From NCBI RefSeq assembly GCF_028583725.1, contig NZ_CP110680.1, positions 1,612,001 through 1,676,000 of the forward strand: a DNA stretch of 64,000 bases. The letters are read 5' to 3'. Positions 23,903-33,596 of this stretch are shown piece by piece. Position numbers and translations under genes: made by a program. The notes beneath the pieces are model-generated. The model was not told the DNA's origin and searched no databases. It was given only the letters and a program-made list of their open reading frames with translations. This DNA comes from Cellulomonas fimi (GTDB lineage: Bacteria > Actinomycetota > Actinomycetes > Actinomycetales > Cellulomonadaceae). How positions within the stretch are numbered: position 1 is the stretch's first letter; each line of letters starts with the position of its first letter.

Positions 23903-25387
23903 TCACGACGATGGCGCCGGCCCGGCCGTCCCGACGTGCTCGACCGCGCGCACGACCAGCGAGCCGCGCCGGCACGTCAGGCCCACGAGACGCCCCGTGA
24001 AGCCGCCCGCGACCTCGGTGGACAGGTAGCGGCCGTCGAGCCGGCCGAGATCGACGCGGCCGTCCGGCCCGTCGACGGCCGCGACCACGACGTCGGGTCC
24101 GCGCTCGCGGCTCCACCGGGGGGCGTCGGAGTGGACCGTCCGCAGGTCGAGCACCGTCGCGGGGGTCCAGGGCGCCTCGCCGAGCACCGACGTCAGCGAC
24201 CCGATGCGCGCGACCGCGCGGACGGTCCCGTCGTCGACCTCGAGCGACACGGCGTGCCGTGGGTCGAGGCGCACCTCGAGGCCTCCCGCGCCGTCGGTCG
24301 CGTCGACGCGCGCGCGGGTCGTCGTCACGGCGTGCTCCTGCCGGCGACCGACGAAGGACCGTGCCCCGTCCGTGCCCGCGGTCAGCACCCACGCGTCGCC
24401 CGTGCGGCGCAGCAGGTCGCCGGGGAGGGCTCCGGCACCCACCCAGGTCGGCGGGAGCGCACCGTCGAGCACCTCCCGCACGTCGGGCTCGGCGGGCGGC
24501 TCGAGCGGGTCGCCGAGCACCGGCCAGCCGTCCCGCCAGACGACCTGCGCCGCGAACGTCTCGCGGCCGCGCACGTGCCAGCCGGGGAACGCCCCCTCGT
24601 GCCGGACGCCGAGGAAGACCACGGCCCACGAGCCGTCGGAGCGCTCGACCAGGTCGGCGTGGCCGGTGTGCTGCACGGCCGTCGCGCGACCGCGTGCGGT
24701 GAGCAGCGGGTTGTGCGGCGACGGGTCGAAGGGGCCGGCGGGCGACGGCCCGCGCGCGACCGAGACGGCGTGCCCGTGCCCGGTGCCGCCCTCGGACACG
24801 AGGAGATACCACGTCGACCCGACGCGGTACAGGTGCGGGCCCTCGGGGTCGCGCCCGCCGGTCCCGCTCCACAGCCGCCGCGGCGCCGTGAGGAGGTCGC
24901 CGGTCGACGGGTCCAGGACGGCCTGCACGATGCCGTCGTCCGACCACGTGAGGTAGCAGGTGCCGTCGTCGTCCCAGGCGAGGTCCGGGTCGATACCGCC
25001 GGCGTCGCGGATGCGGACCGGTTCCGACCACGGGCCCGCGGGTTCGGTCGCCGTCACGAGGAGGTGGCCCGGGCCGTCCGACACGTTGGTCGTGACGAGC
25101 CAGAACCGGCCGTCGTGGTGCCGCAGCGTCGGGGCGTAGACGCCGCCCGAGGGGGCGACGCCGTCGAGCACGAGCTGCGACGGGCGGTCGAGCGCGTGCC
25201 CCACGAGCTCCCACGAGACGAGGTCGGGCGACCGGAACAGCGGGACCCCGGGGGCGTACTCGAAGCTCGAGCACGCGAGCAGGAAGTCGCCGTCGCCGGT
25301 CCGGCACACCGTCGGGTCGGGGTGGAACCCGGCCACGACGGGCCGGGTGGGCAGGTCAGGGGCGGTGGGCGTCGTCGCATCCGGCAC
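23903..25387 (-). CDS. Glycoside hydrolase family 43 (beta-xylosidase/arabinofuranosidase type)
   Basis: About 494 residues, no signal peptide, so cytoplasmic. The five-bladed propeller starts with PVVAGFHPDPTVCRTGDGDFLLACSSFEY (catalytic base in HPDP), continues with GGIDPDLAWDDDGTCYLTWS and GRDPEGPHLYRVGSTWYLL (catalytic acid in EGP). A C-terminal beta-sandwich domain follows, as in intracellular xylosidases. Start set at GTG 25387; the ribosome site is weak. It lies directly downstream of a DeoR-type regulator. Confidence 0.9.
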   Translation of the reverse strand: MPDATTPTAPDLPTRPVVAGFHPDPTVCRTGDGDFLLACSSFEYAPGVPLFRSPDLVSWELVGHALDRPSQLVLDGVAPSGGVYAPTLRHHDGRFWLVTTNVSDGPGHLLVTATEPAGPWSEPVRIRDAGGIDPDLAWDDDGTCYLTWSDDGIVQAVLDPSTGDLLTAPRRLWSGTGGRDPEGPHLYRVGSTWYLLVSEGGTGHGHAVSVARGPSPAGPFDPSPHNPLLTARGRATAVQHTGHADLVERSDGSWAVVFLGVRHEGAFPGWHVRGRETFAAQVVWRDGWPVLGDPLEPPAEPDVREVLDGALPPTWVGAGALPGDLLRRTGDAWVLTAGTDGARSFVGRRQEHAVTTTRARVDATDGAGGLEVRLDPRHAVSLEVDDGTVRAVARIGSLTSVLGEAPWTPATVLDLRTVHSDAPRWSRERGPDVVVAAVDGPDGRVDLGRLDGRYLSTEVAGGFTGRLVGLTCRRGSLVVRAVEHVGTAGPAPSS

Positions 25388-25467
25388 GGGTCCGACCCTG
25401 TCACACCGGACGCGGCCTCCGGCGAGCCGTGTCGTCGACGATCGCACCGGGCGCGACGGGCTGCGCG

Positions 25468-26223
25468 TCAGGCGGGGACGAGCGCGACGCCCGCGCGCCG
25501 GAGCTCCACGAGCGTCGGGTCGTCCTGCGCGACGTCCGTGACGACGCCCGCGACGTCGTCGAGCGGCAGGACCGCGAACCGTGACGCGGCGCCGATCTTC
25601 TCCTCGCTGGCCAGGACGAACGTGTCGGCGGCGCGGCGTGCCAGCGCGCGCTTCATCGCGGCCTCGTCGGCGTCGCCCGTGGTGAGCCCGGCCGTGGGGT
25701 GCACGCCCGTGACGCCGAGGAGGAAGACGTCCGCCGTGACGCGCTCGGCCCCCTCGACGGCCGCGGCACCGCACGCGACGCCGGAGTGCTTGAACAGCCG
25801 CCCGCCCAGCACGACGACCTCGACGCGCGGGTGCTCGACGAGCGAGGCGGCGACGCCCGGGCTGTGCGTCACGATCGTGGCGTCCAGGTCGGGGGGCAGC
25901 GCCCGGACGACCGCGAGCGCGGTGGTGCCGCCGTCGAGGATCGCGGTGCAGCCGGGCGTGACGAGGCGGGCGGCTGCGGCGGCGACACGGTCCTTGCTCG
26001 CGACGCTGACGCCTCCGCGGCTCGCGAGGTCACCGACGGCGGGGGAGGCCGGGAGCGCCCCGCCGTAGACGCGCTGGCACAGGCCGGCCTGTGCGAGGTC
26101 GCGCAGGTCGCGCCGCACGGTGTCGGGCGAGAGACCGAGCTCGGCCGCGAGGTCCTTGGCGACGATGCGACCGTCGCGGTGGAGCCGGTCGAGCAGGACG
26201 TCGCGACGTTGGGCGGTGAGCAT
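25468..26223 (-). CDS. DeoR/GlpR-family transcriptional regulator
   Basis: 251 residues. LTAQRRDVLLDRLHRDGRIVAKDLAAELGLSPDTVRRDLRDLAQAG is the DeoR helix-turn-helix; the rest is the DeoRC sugar-phosphate sensor domain (ILDGGTTALAVVRAL, VVLGGRLFKHSG, ADVFLLGVTGVHP, MKRALARRA). Such regulators respond to phosphorylated sugars or nucleosides. Start at ATG 26223, with GGAGG upstream; a longer frame from 26286 has no support. It probably controls itself and GH43. Confidence 0.92.
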   Translation of the reverse strand: MLTAQRRDVLLDRLHRDGRIVAKDLAAELGLSPDTVRRDLRDLAQAGLCQRVYGGALPASPAVGDLASRGGVSVASKDRVAAAAARLVTPGCTAILDGGTTALAVVRALPPDLDATIVTHSPGVAASLVEHPRVEVVVLGGRLFKHSGVACGAAAVEGAERVTADVFLLGVTGVHPTAGLTTGDADEAAMKRALARRAADTFVLASEEKIGAASRFAVLPLDDVAGVVTDVAQDDPTLVELRRAGVALVPA

Positions 26224-26252
26224 GCGGCCTCCGTGATCCTGCACGTTCTTTC

Positions 26253-26281
26253 TTGTTGCTGCCGAGTGTTGCACGTACTGT
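26253..26281 (+). promoter_or_regulatory. Probable leaderless promoter of the NUDIX gene
   Basis: TTGTTG (26253-26258) and TACTGT (26276-26281) are 17 bp apart, and the ATG follows 7 bases later. No ribosome site is present. TGCACGT occurs twice in the same gap (26240-26246, 26270-26276), possibly part of a regulator site shared with the divergent DeoR gene. Confidence 0.5.
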
Positions 26282-26288
26282 CGCACGC

Positions 26289-26987
26289 ATGCACCCCGCT
26301 CCCACGACCACGTCCACGACGCCCCACGCGCAGCCCGGGACTCGGATCCCGGACCACCGTGGCCGTACCGACCTCGACCGCGCCGGCCTCGACCTCACCG
26401 GCAACCCGCGCGTCCGCGTGGTCGCCGTTGAGCTCCTCGCAGCCGCCTGGCACGTGCTGCGCCGGACGACGTTCGACTACCGCGGCGCCGACGGCCGGTG
26501 GACACGTCAGCAGCGCGAGACGTACGACCGCGGCAACGGGGCGACCGTCCTCCTGTACGACCCCGACCGTGCCACCGTGCTGCTCACCCGGCAGTTCCGC
26601 TTCCCCGTCTACGTCAACGGCCACCCCGACGGGATGCTCCTCGAGACCGCGGCCGGCCTGCTCGACGACGACGACCCCGAGACGGCGATCCGCCGCGAGG
26701 CGCAGGAGGAGACCGGCGTGCACGTGGGTGCGCTCGAGCGGGTCTTCGACGTCTGGATGAGCCCGGGATCGGTCACCGAGCGGCTGCACTTCTGGGCCGC
26801 GCCGTACACGCCCGCGCAGCGCACGGCCGCCGGCGGCGGCGTCGCGGCGGAGGGGGAGGACATCGAGGTCGTCGAGCTGCCGTTCGCGGACGCGCTCGCG
26901 ATGACCCTGACCGGCGAGGTCGCCGACGCGAAGACGATCATGCTGCTCCAGTGGGCGGCGCTGCACGGGCCGTTCCGCGCGCACTGA
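26289..26987 (+). CDS. NUDIX hydrolase (NudK/ADP-sugar pyrophosphatase type)
   Basis: 232 residues. The Nudix box, about residues 122-145, reads AGLLDDDDPETAIRREAQEE then TGVHV, a match to GX5EX7REUXEEXGU. MSPGSVTERLHFWAAPY and GGGVAAEGEDIEVVELPFADAL are typical of the NudK/YffH subgroup that cleaves GDP-mannose or ADP-sugars. It is divergent from the DeoR gene. The substrate is a family-level inference. Confidence 0.9.
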   Translation: MHPAPTTTSTTPHAQPGTRIPDHRGRTDLDRAGLDLTGNPRVRVVAVELLAAAWHVLRRTTFDYRGADGRWTRQQRETYDRGNGATVLLYDPDRATVLLTRQFRFPVYVNGHPDGMLLETAAGLLDDDDPETAIRREAQEETGVHVGALERVFDVWMSPGSVTERLHFWAAPYTPAQRTAAGGGVAAEGEDIEVVELPFADALAMTLTGEVADAKTIMLLQWAALHGPFRAH

Positions 26988-27009
26988 GCCCCCGCGGCCT
27001 GGACCTGCA

Positions 27010-27021
27010 TGGTCTAGACCA
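27010..27021. promoter_or_regulatory. dre-like operator TGGTCTAGACCA before ptsH
   Basis: A perfect 12-bp palindrome, matching the core of the DasR site known from streptomycetes (A-C/G-TGGTCTAGACCA-C/G-T). It lies 41 bases before the ptsH start. Two related sites lie upstream of the PTS IIC gene. Confidence 0.75.
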
Positions 27022-27062
27022 GTAGCCTGCCGGTGTCACCGTCGACCGCCAGGAGGCAGGCC

Positions 27063-27332
27063 ATGCAGCGTTCCGTCGTCGTCGCGATCGAGGAGGGCCT
27101 GCACGCCCGTCCTGCCGCGCTCTTCGTCGCCGAGGCCGCGCGGCAGCCCGCACCGGTGACCATCGCGAAGAACGGCTCGGCGCCCGCGCCGGCCCGCTCG
27201 ATCCTGTCCGTCATCACCCTCGGCGTGTGCGCGGGCGACGAGGTCACCCTCGCGACCGAGGCCGACGACGCCGAGGCGGCCGCCTCGCTCGATGCGCTCG
27301 AGTCCTTCCTGGGCCGCGCCGCCGTGAGCTGA
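27063..27332 (+). CDS. ptsH: PTS phosphocarrier protein HPr
   Basis: 89 residues from ATG 27063 behind CCAGGAGG. The phosphorylated histidine is His14 in EEGLHARPAALFV. The protein relays phosphate from EI to the sugar-specific EIIA. A DasR-type operator in front indicates N-acetylglucosamine control. It converges on ptsI across a bidirectional terminator. Confidence 0.96.
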   Translation: MQRSVVVAIEEGLHARPAALFVAEAARQPAPVTIAKNGSAPAPARSILSVITLGVCAGDEVTLATEADDAEAAASLDALESFLGRAAVS

Positions 27333-27338
27333 CCGCGC

Positions 27339-27381
27339 GCGAGGGCCGGGCGCGTCCCGCACGACGCCGCCCGGCCCTCGC
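27339..27381. terminator. Bidirectional terminator between ptsH and ptsI
   Basis: A perfect 14-bp stem (27339-27352 with 27368-27381) with a 15-base loop lies between the convergent ptsH and ptsI stops. Confidence 0.8.
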
Positions 27382-27386
27382 CCGCG

Positions 27387-29065
27387 TCACAGCCCGAGCT
27401 CGTCCAGCACGGGCAGCCGTGCCCGCACCGCCGCACGGGCCGCATCGGCGCCGTCGGCTGCACGCGCGACGTCGGCGAGCTCGCGGCACTGCGCCGCCGT
27501 CACGGTCGCGAGCACCGCGCCGACCTCGGGCAGCGCGCGCGGCGTCATGGACAGGGACGAGACGCCCAGGCCGACGAGCACCGTCGCGAGCGCCGGGTCC
27601 GCGGCCGCCTCGCCGCACACGCCGACCGGACGCTCGCGGAGCCGCCCGCCCGCGCACGTCGCGGCGACGAGGTCGAGCACCGCGGGCTGCCAGGACGTGG
27701 AGAGGCGGGCCAGCCGCGCGAGCTCGCGGTCGGCGGCCATCGCGTACTGCGTGAGGTCGTTCGTGCCGATGCTGGCGAACCGCGCGTGCGCGAGCAGGTC
27801 GCGCGCCCGCAGCGCGGCGGACGGGACCTCGACCATGACCCCCGCCTGGTCGAGACCGTGCGCGGTACACCGCTCGACGAACTCGCGCGCCTCGTCGGCC
27901 GTCGCGACCATCGGCGCCATGACCCACACGTCGGCGTCGCACTCGCGCGCGGCCGCCGCGATCGCGGCGAGCTGGTCGTCCAGCACACCGGGGTGCTCCC
28001 ACGACGTGCGCAGGCCGCGGACGCCCAGCGCGGGGTTCGGCTCGTCGGGCGCGGTGACGAAGGGCAGCGGCTTGTCCGCCCCCGCGTCGAGCGTCCGCAC
28101 GACGACCTTCCGCCCGGGGAAGGCGGCGAGCACCTGCCGGTAGGCGGCGACCTGCTCGTCGACCCCGGGGGCGGCGGTCCGGCCGAGGAACCCGAGCTCG
28201 GTCCGCAGCAGTCCCACGCCCTCGGCACCCGCGGCGGCTGCCGCCTCGGCGCCCGCGGGGTCCGCGACGTTGGCGAGCAGCGCGACGGGCAGGCCGTCGG
28301 CGGTCGCGCCCGGCGCTGCCAGGCGGGTCGCGCGGCGGACCGGTCGCGCCGCGCGCGCGACGGTCGCGTCGTCGGGGTCAGGGGTCACGACGCCGAGCGA
28401 GCCGTCGACGAGCACGGTGTCCCCGTCGCGCAGCGTGCCCGCACCGGCGACGGCGACCACCGCGGGGATCCCGAGCGCGCGCGCCAGGATCGCCGTGTGC
28501 GATGTCGGGCCCCCGCCCTCCGTGACGAGCGCGAGGACGCGGTCGGGGGAGAGGCGCGCGGCGTCGGCGGGCGCCAGGTCGCGGGCCACCAGCACGAACG
28601 GCGCCTCACGGTCGGGCACGCCCGGCACCGGTGCGCCGGTGAGGGTCGCGACGACGCGGTCCCGGACGTCCTGCACGTCGCGTGCGCGCTCGGCGAACAG
28701 CCCGCCGAGCGCGACGAGCTGCTCGGCGATCCCCGCGGCCGCGTCCCACACCGCGCGCTGCGGCGTCGCGGACGTGTCGAGGACCCGCCGTCGCGCCTCG
28801 TCGACGAGCGTCGGGTCGGCCGCCATCTCCGCGGTCACGGCGAGCACCTGCGCGGCTTCGCCCTCGGCCGTCCCGGCGGCGGCGAGCAGCGCGTCGTGCA
28901 CGGCCGTCGTGGCCGCGTCGACCCGGTCGGCGGCCGCGGCCAGGTCGGTGCCCGGGGGGAGCGGCTCGGTCGACGGTGCCGGCAGCGGGTCGGGCATGCG
29001 GGCGACGACGCCTGCGCGGCGCCCGGGGCTGACCCCGACGCCGCGCAGGACGAGAGCGGTGCTGG

Positions 29066-29069
<4 letters not shown>
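27387..29069 (-). CDS. ptsI: PTS phosphoenolpyruvate-protein phosphotransferase (Enzyme I)
   Basis: 560 residues. VTEGGGPTSHTAILARALGIPAVV holds the phosphorylated histidine (about residue 191). The C-terminal PEP-binding barrel has GVGLLRTELGFL, ALGVRGLRTSWEHP, FASIGTNDLTQYAMAADR and PVGVCGEAAADP. EI takes phosphate from PEP and passes it to HPr. The start codon overlaps the IIC stop (ATGA), so IIC and EI are co-translated from the DasR-controlled promoter upstream of IIC. Confidence 0.96.
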
Positions 29070-30406
<1,337 letters not shown>

Positions 30407-30495
30407 GGAGCACTCCTCGTTGAGGGTCGATGACGTGCGGGGCCGAGGGGGAGGGACCAGCGGCGGACGGAGCGTCTGGAGCGCCGCGCTGTGCC

Positions 30496-30535
30496 CTGGT
30501 CTGGACCAGTTGCGCACAGAGTGGTCTAGACCTCA
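30496..30535. promoter_or_regulatory. Two dre-like operators between IIC and the GntR regulator
   Basis: CTGGTCTGGACCAG (30496-30509) and AGTGGTCTAGACCTCA (30520-30535) match the DasR operator. Their centres are about 25 bp apart in the 211-base divergent gap, 90-130 bases upstream of IIC and 82-122 bases upstream of the regulator. Confidence 0.75.
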
Positions 30536-30617
30536 TCATGTGTCAAGGGTCACACCGCGACGCCGCGGAAGCCGCCCCGGAGCCGGGGGAGGCTGGCCTG
30601 CCATGCCGTTCTGAGGA

Positions 30618-31529
30618 GTGGACCTGGACGCGGACCAGCGGGCTGACGACGACCCGGCGCGCGGCGACGACGCCGACGACACCCCCGTCGCGCACAAGTA
30701 CCTCGCCGTCCGCGACCACCTCGTCGGGCTCGTCGCGCAAGGGCTCCGGGTCGGCGACGCGATCCCGTCCGAGCGGCACCTGAGCCAGCAGTTCGGGCTG
30801 TCCCGCATGACCGTCCGGCAAGCCGTCGACGCGCTCGTCACCGAGGGCGTCCTGGTCCGCGAGCAGGGCCGTGGCACGTTCGTCGCCCCGCAGCGCATGG
30901 ACTTCGAGATGCGCCTGACGACGTTCGGCGAGGAGATGCGCCGGCGCGGCATGGAGCCGACGACGGCCGTCCTCGCGGCGCAGACCGTCGCCGCGACCCC
31001 CGACGTCGCGGCCGCCCTCGAGCTCGAGCCGCGCGCCAAGGTGCACTACCTGTACCGCGTGCGCAGCGCCGACGGCGACCCCATGAGCATCGAGCAGGTC
31101 TGGGTCCCCGCCGCGCTCGCGCCCGACCTGCTCGACGGCGGGGCGCCGCCCAGCATGTACGACGCGCTGCGCGCCCGCGGGCTCGCGCCGGAGTGGGGCG
31201 AGGACACCCTCTCCGCCGACGACGCGACCGACACCGAGGCGTCGCTGCTCGGCCTCGGCGACCGCCGCGCGGTGCTCCGGGCGGCGCGCCGGACCTACAG
31301 CGCGCAGGGCGCGACGATGTACTCCCGCTCCTGCTACCGCGCCGACCGGTACAGCGTGTGGGTGCCGCTGCGTGCGCCGCGACCGTCGCTCGTGCCACGC
31401 CGGCGGTCGCCCGGCGGCGATGACGGCACGCGCACCGACGTCCCGACCCCCGCCGCCGACCCGGCGACGCCCCCCACGACGACGCGGCACGCCCCTGCCG
31501 CCGCGGCAGCACGAGGAGAACGGCCATGA
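30618..31529 (+). CDS. dasR: GntR/HutC-family regulator, DasR/NagR-like
   Basis: 303 residues from a GTG behind GAGGA. The winged helix reads AVRDHLVGLVAQGLRVGDAIPSERHLSQQFGLSRMTVRQAVDAL and GVLVREQGRGTFVAPQR; a UTRA effector domain follows (FGEEMRRRGMEPTTAVL to MYSRSCYRADRYSVWVPL). DasR-type proteins bind GlcN-6-P or GlcNAc-6-P and release dre sites. The C-terminal 60 residues (Pro/Ala/Thr-rich) are an extra tail. Three dre-like boxes flank the PTS genes around it. Its stop overlaps the first EIIB gene (ATGA). Confidence 0.9.
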   Translation: MDLDADQRADDDPARGDDADDTPVAHKYLAVRDHLVGLVAQGLRVGDAIPSERHLSQQFGLSRMTVRQAVDALVTEGVLVREQGRGTFVAPQRMDFEMRLTTFGEEMRRRGMEPTTAVLAAQTVAATPDVAAALELEPRAKVHYLYRVRSADGDPMSIEQVWVPAALAPDLLDGGAPPSMYDALRARGLAPEWGEDTLSADDATDTEASLLGLGDRRAVLRAARRTYSAQGATMYSRSCYRADRYSVWVPLRAPRPSLVPRRRSPGGDDGTRTDVPTPAADPATPPTTTRHAPAAAAARGERP

Positions 31530-31771
31530 GACCGGAAGGCATGGAGCAGGCCGCGGCGATCCTCGCCGCGCTCGGCGGCGTCGAGAACATCGACGAGATC
31601 GAGCCCTGCACGACGCGGCTGCGCTCGCTGGTCCGGGACACCGCCCGCGTCGACGCGGCCGCCCTGCGCGCCGCGGGCGCGTTCGGTGTGATGATCTCGG
31701 GCCGTGTCGTGCAGGTCGTCGTCGGCCCGAACGCCGACACGATCGCCACGGACCTCGACGACCTGATGTGA
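31526..31771 (+). CDS. PTS EIIB component (first copy)
   Basis: 81 residues. The phosphorylated cysteine is Cys28 in EIEPCTTRLRSLVRD; GRVVQVVVGPNADTIATDLDDL is the standard C-terminus. EIIB accepts phosphate from EIIA and gives it to the sugar in IIC. It is translationally coupled to the DasR-like regulator. A second EIIB gene follows 42 bases later. Confidence 0.93.
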   Translation: MRPEGMEQAAAILAALGGVENIDEIEPCTTRLRSLVRDTARVDAAALRAAGAFGVMISGRVVQVVVGPNADTIATDLDDLM

Positions 31772-31813
31772 CAGCGCCGGTCCCCGACCGGCCAGCGACG
31801 AAGGAGCACCACG

Positions 31814-32044
31814 ATGAGCAAGGCAGAGCAGATCCTCGCGGCGCTCGGCGGCGACGCGAACGTCCTCGACCTGGAGCCGTGCGTGACGCGGCTCCGCGTC
31901 GAGGTCGAGGACCCGTCGCGCGTCGACGACGCCGCGCTCAAGGCCGCCGGGGCGATCGCCGTCGTCCGCTCGGGCGTCGCCGTGCAGGTCGTCGTCGGCC
32001 CCGAGGCGGACACCCTCGCGTCGGACATCGAGGACCTGCGCTGA
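31814..32044 (+). CDS. PTS EIIB component (second copy)
   Basis: 76 residues, Cys23 in LDLEPCVTRLRVEVEDPS. It starts at an ATG behind AAGGAG. It is clearly paralogous to the preceding gene yet diverged (for example CVTRLRVEV versus CTTRLRSLV). The two may serve different IIC proteins or give the IIC alternative phosphate donors. Stop overlaps the EIIA start. Confidence 0.93.
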   Translation: MSKAEQILAALGGDANVLDLEPCVTRLRVEVEDPSRVDDAALKAAGAIAVVRSGVAVQVVVGPEADTLASDIEDLR

Positions 32045-32502
32045 TGGCCCTGCCGATCCTCGCGCCCGTCGCCGGACGCGTCGTCGCGATGACGGACGTC
32101 GACGACCCGGTGTTCGCGGGCGAGCTCGTCGGTCCCGGCCTCGCCATCGACCCCGCGCTCGACGCGCCCGCCGAGGTCGTCGCGCCCGTCGACGGGACCG
32201 TCGCGAAGCTGCACGCGCACGCGTTCGTGATCGAGACCGCCGACGGCCGGGGCGTGCTCGTGCACCTCGGCATCAACACCGTGCAGCTCGGCGGCGAGGG
32301 GTTCACCCTCCTCGCCGCGGAGGGCGACGCGGTCGTCGCGGGGCAGGTCCTCGTGACGTGGGACCCGGCCGCCGTCGAGGCCGGCGGGCGGTCGCCCGTG
32401 TGCCCCGTGGTCGCGCTCGACGCGCGCCCGGACGCGATGTCCCGGCACGTCCAGCCGGGCGACACCGTGTCGGCGGGGGACGCGTTCCTCGCGTGGGCCT
32501 AG
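32044..32502 (+). CDS. PTS EIIA component, glucose type
   Basis: 152 residues, glucose-type EIIA. ILAPVAGRVVAMTDVDDPVFAGELVGPGLAIDP is the family N-terminus and VLVHLGINTVQLGGEGF carries the phosphorylated His74. The stop codon TAG lies in the CTAG target of an IS481 element that starts two bases later. Without the element the same TAG would still end the gene, so the protein is complete. Confidence 0.93.
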   Translation: MALPILAPVAGRVVAMTDVDDPVFAGELVGPGLAIDPALDAPAEVVAPVDGTVAKLHAHAFVIETADGRGVLVHLGINTVQLGGEGFTLLAAEGDAVVAGQVLVTWDPAAVEAGGRSPVCPVVALDARPDAMSRHVQPGDTVSAGDAFLAWA

Positions 32503-33476
32503 CTGTACTGACCCGCAGCGTTGTTGACGCGGTCGATGGGTCGTAGGCCGCCGATGCCGAGGTGGGGTCGGTCCAGGTTGTAGCGGTCGAGCCAGTCGGG
32601 CAAGACGGCGGCGCGTTCGGCATTGGTGGTGAAGACGCGTGAGTATGCCCACTCGGCGGCGAGGGTGCGGTTGAGTCGCTCGACCTTGCCGTTGGTCCAC
32701 GGGCAGTAGGGCCGGATCAGCTTCAGGCGGATGCCGAGTTGCTCGGCCGTCTCGAGGAAGTCCCGGGAGATTCGGTAGTTCCTGGCGTTGTCGCTGATCA
32801 CGCGCTCGACCGTGATGCCGTGAGAGGCGTAGAACGCCGCTGCACGGGTCAGGAACCCTGCGCAGGTCGTGCCTTTCTCGTCGTTGTGGATCTCGGCGTA
32901 GGCCAGCCGGGAGTGGTCGTCGATCGCGGTGTGGATGTAGTCGTAGCCGACCCCGCGGCGGCGGTCTCGTCGACCGTCGGCTCGGCCCAGTGCCCGATGC
33001 CCGCCGCCGTCCGGGATGCGCCCGAGCTTCTTGACGTCGATGTGGACCAGCGAGCCGGGATAGGCGTGCTCGTAGCGGTGCGGTGAGCGCCGCGAGGCAC
33101 GAATCGGCAGGCCGGTCAGGGGGTCGCACTCGCGCAGCAGGGGTGCGCCGTGACGGGCCAGGACGCGCCCGACCGTGGAGGCGGGAAGACCCAGGTGATA
33201 GCCGATCCAGACCGGCCCTCGCCGCGAGAGCATCCGAGCGATCCGCACCCGGGTCTCCACGCATGCGGGCGTGCGACGCGGATGGGTGCGTGCGCAGCTC
33301 GGCCGGTCCACCAGGCCTGCGCGGCCCTCGATCCGAAATCGGCGCCACCACCGCCACGCGGTCGTGCGCGAGACGCCCATCTCGGCGGCGACGTGGGCGA
33401 CCGGGCGGCCAGCCGCGATGCGCTGGACCATCACGAACCTGCCGGCAGGTGTCAGCCGGGCATTAGCGTGAGACAC
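32499..33476 (-). CDS. IS481-family DDE transposase (second element)
   Basis: 325 residues from GTG 33476 (VSHANARLTPAGRF), with GGAGG 6-10 bases upstream. The helix-turn-helix pair is IAAGRPVAHVAAEMGVSRTTAWRWWRRF. The catalytic triad lies in LVHIDVKKLGRIPDGGG, ERVISDNARNYRISRDF and NGKVERLNRTLAAEW. Frame intact. The TAG stop lies in the CTAG target sequence outside the element proper. The ribosome site is the 3' arm of a perfect 12-bp hairpin. Confidence 0.93.
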   Translation of the reverse strand: MSHANARLTPAGRFVMVQRIAAGRPVAHVAAEMGVSRTTAWRWWRRFRIEGRAGLVDRPSCARTHPRRTPACVETRVRIARMLSRRGPVWIGYHLGLPASTVGRVLARHGAPLLRECDPLTGLPIRASRRSPHRYEHAYPGSLVHIDVKKLGRIPDGGGHRALGRADGRRDRRRGVGYDYIHTAIDDHSRLAYAEIHNDEKGTTCAGFLTRAAAFYASHGITVERVISDNARNYRISRDFLETAEQLGIRLKLIRPYCPWTNGKVERLNRTLAAEWAYSRVFTTNAERAAVLPDWLDRYNLDRPHLGIGGLRPIDRVNNAAGQYS

Positions 33477-33567
33477 GAGAGACCTCCGTGGTCCGAGTCG
33501 GTTCCTAGACAGCTCCAACTCGACCCGGAGGTCTCTCGCTACGTCAACAACGGTCTTGGTCAGTACA
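32504..33567 (-). mobile_element. IS481-family element inserted at the EIIA stop codon
   Basis: 1064-bp element with ends TGTACTGACC...GGTCAGTACA; the terminal repeats share CGTTGTTGACG further in. It is flanked by a 6-bp duplication CCTAGC (32498-32503 and 33568-33573), matching the NCTAGN preference known for IS481. The insertion preserves the EIIA stop codon. Confidence 0.92.
33477..33537 (-). promoter_or_regulatory. Hairpin masking the IS481 transposase ribosome site
   Basis: GAGAGACCTCCG and CGGAGGTCTCTC (arms 33526-33537 and 33477-33488, minus strand) form a perfect 12-bp stem. The 3' arm contains the GGAGG of the transposase and ends at its GTG. Any transcript that enters from upstream would fold and hide the site; a promoter within the loop (33489-33525) would give an unmasked message. 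The loop is 37 bases and has partial further pairing. Confidence 0.65.
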
Positions 33568-33596
33568 CCTAGCGGCTCCTCGACCGCCCGCCGCCG

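Noticed and set aside
23655-25307. Minus-strand 550-codon frame inside GH43
   Set aside because: Arg-rich alternative frame of a clear GH43 protein.
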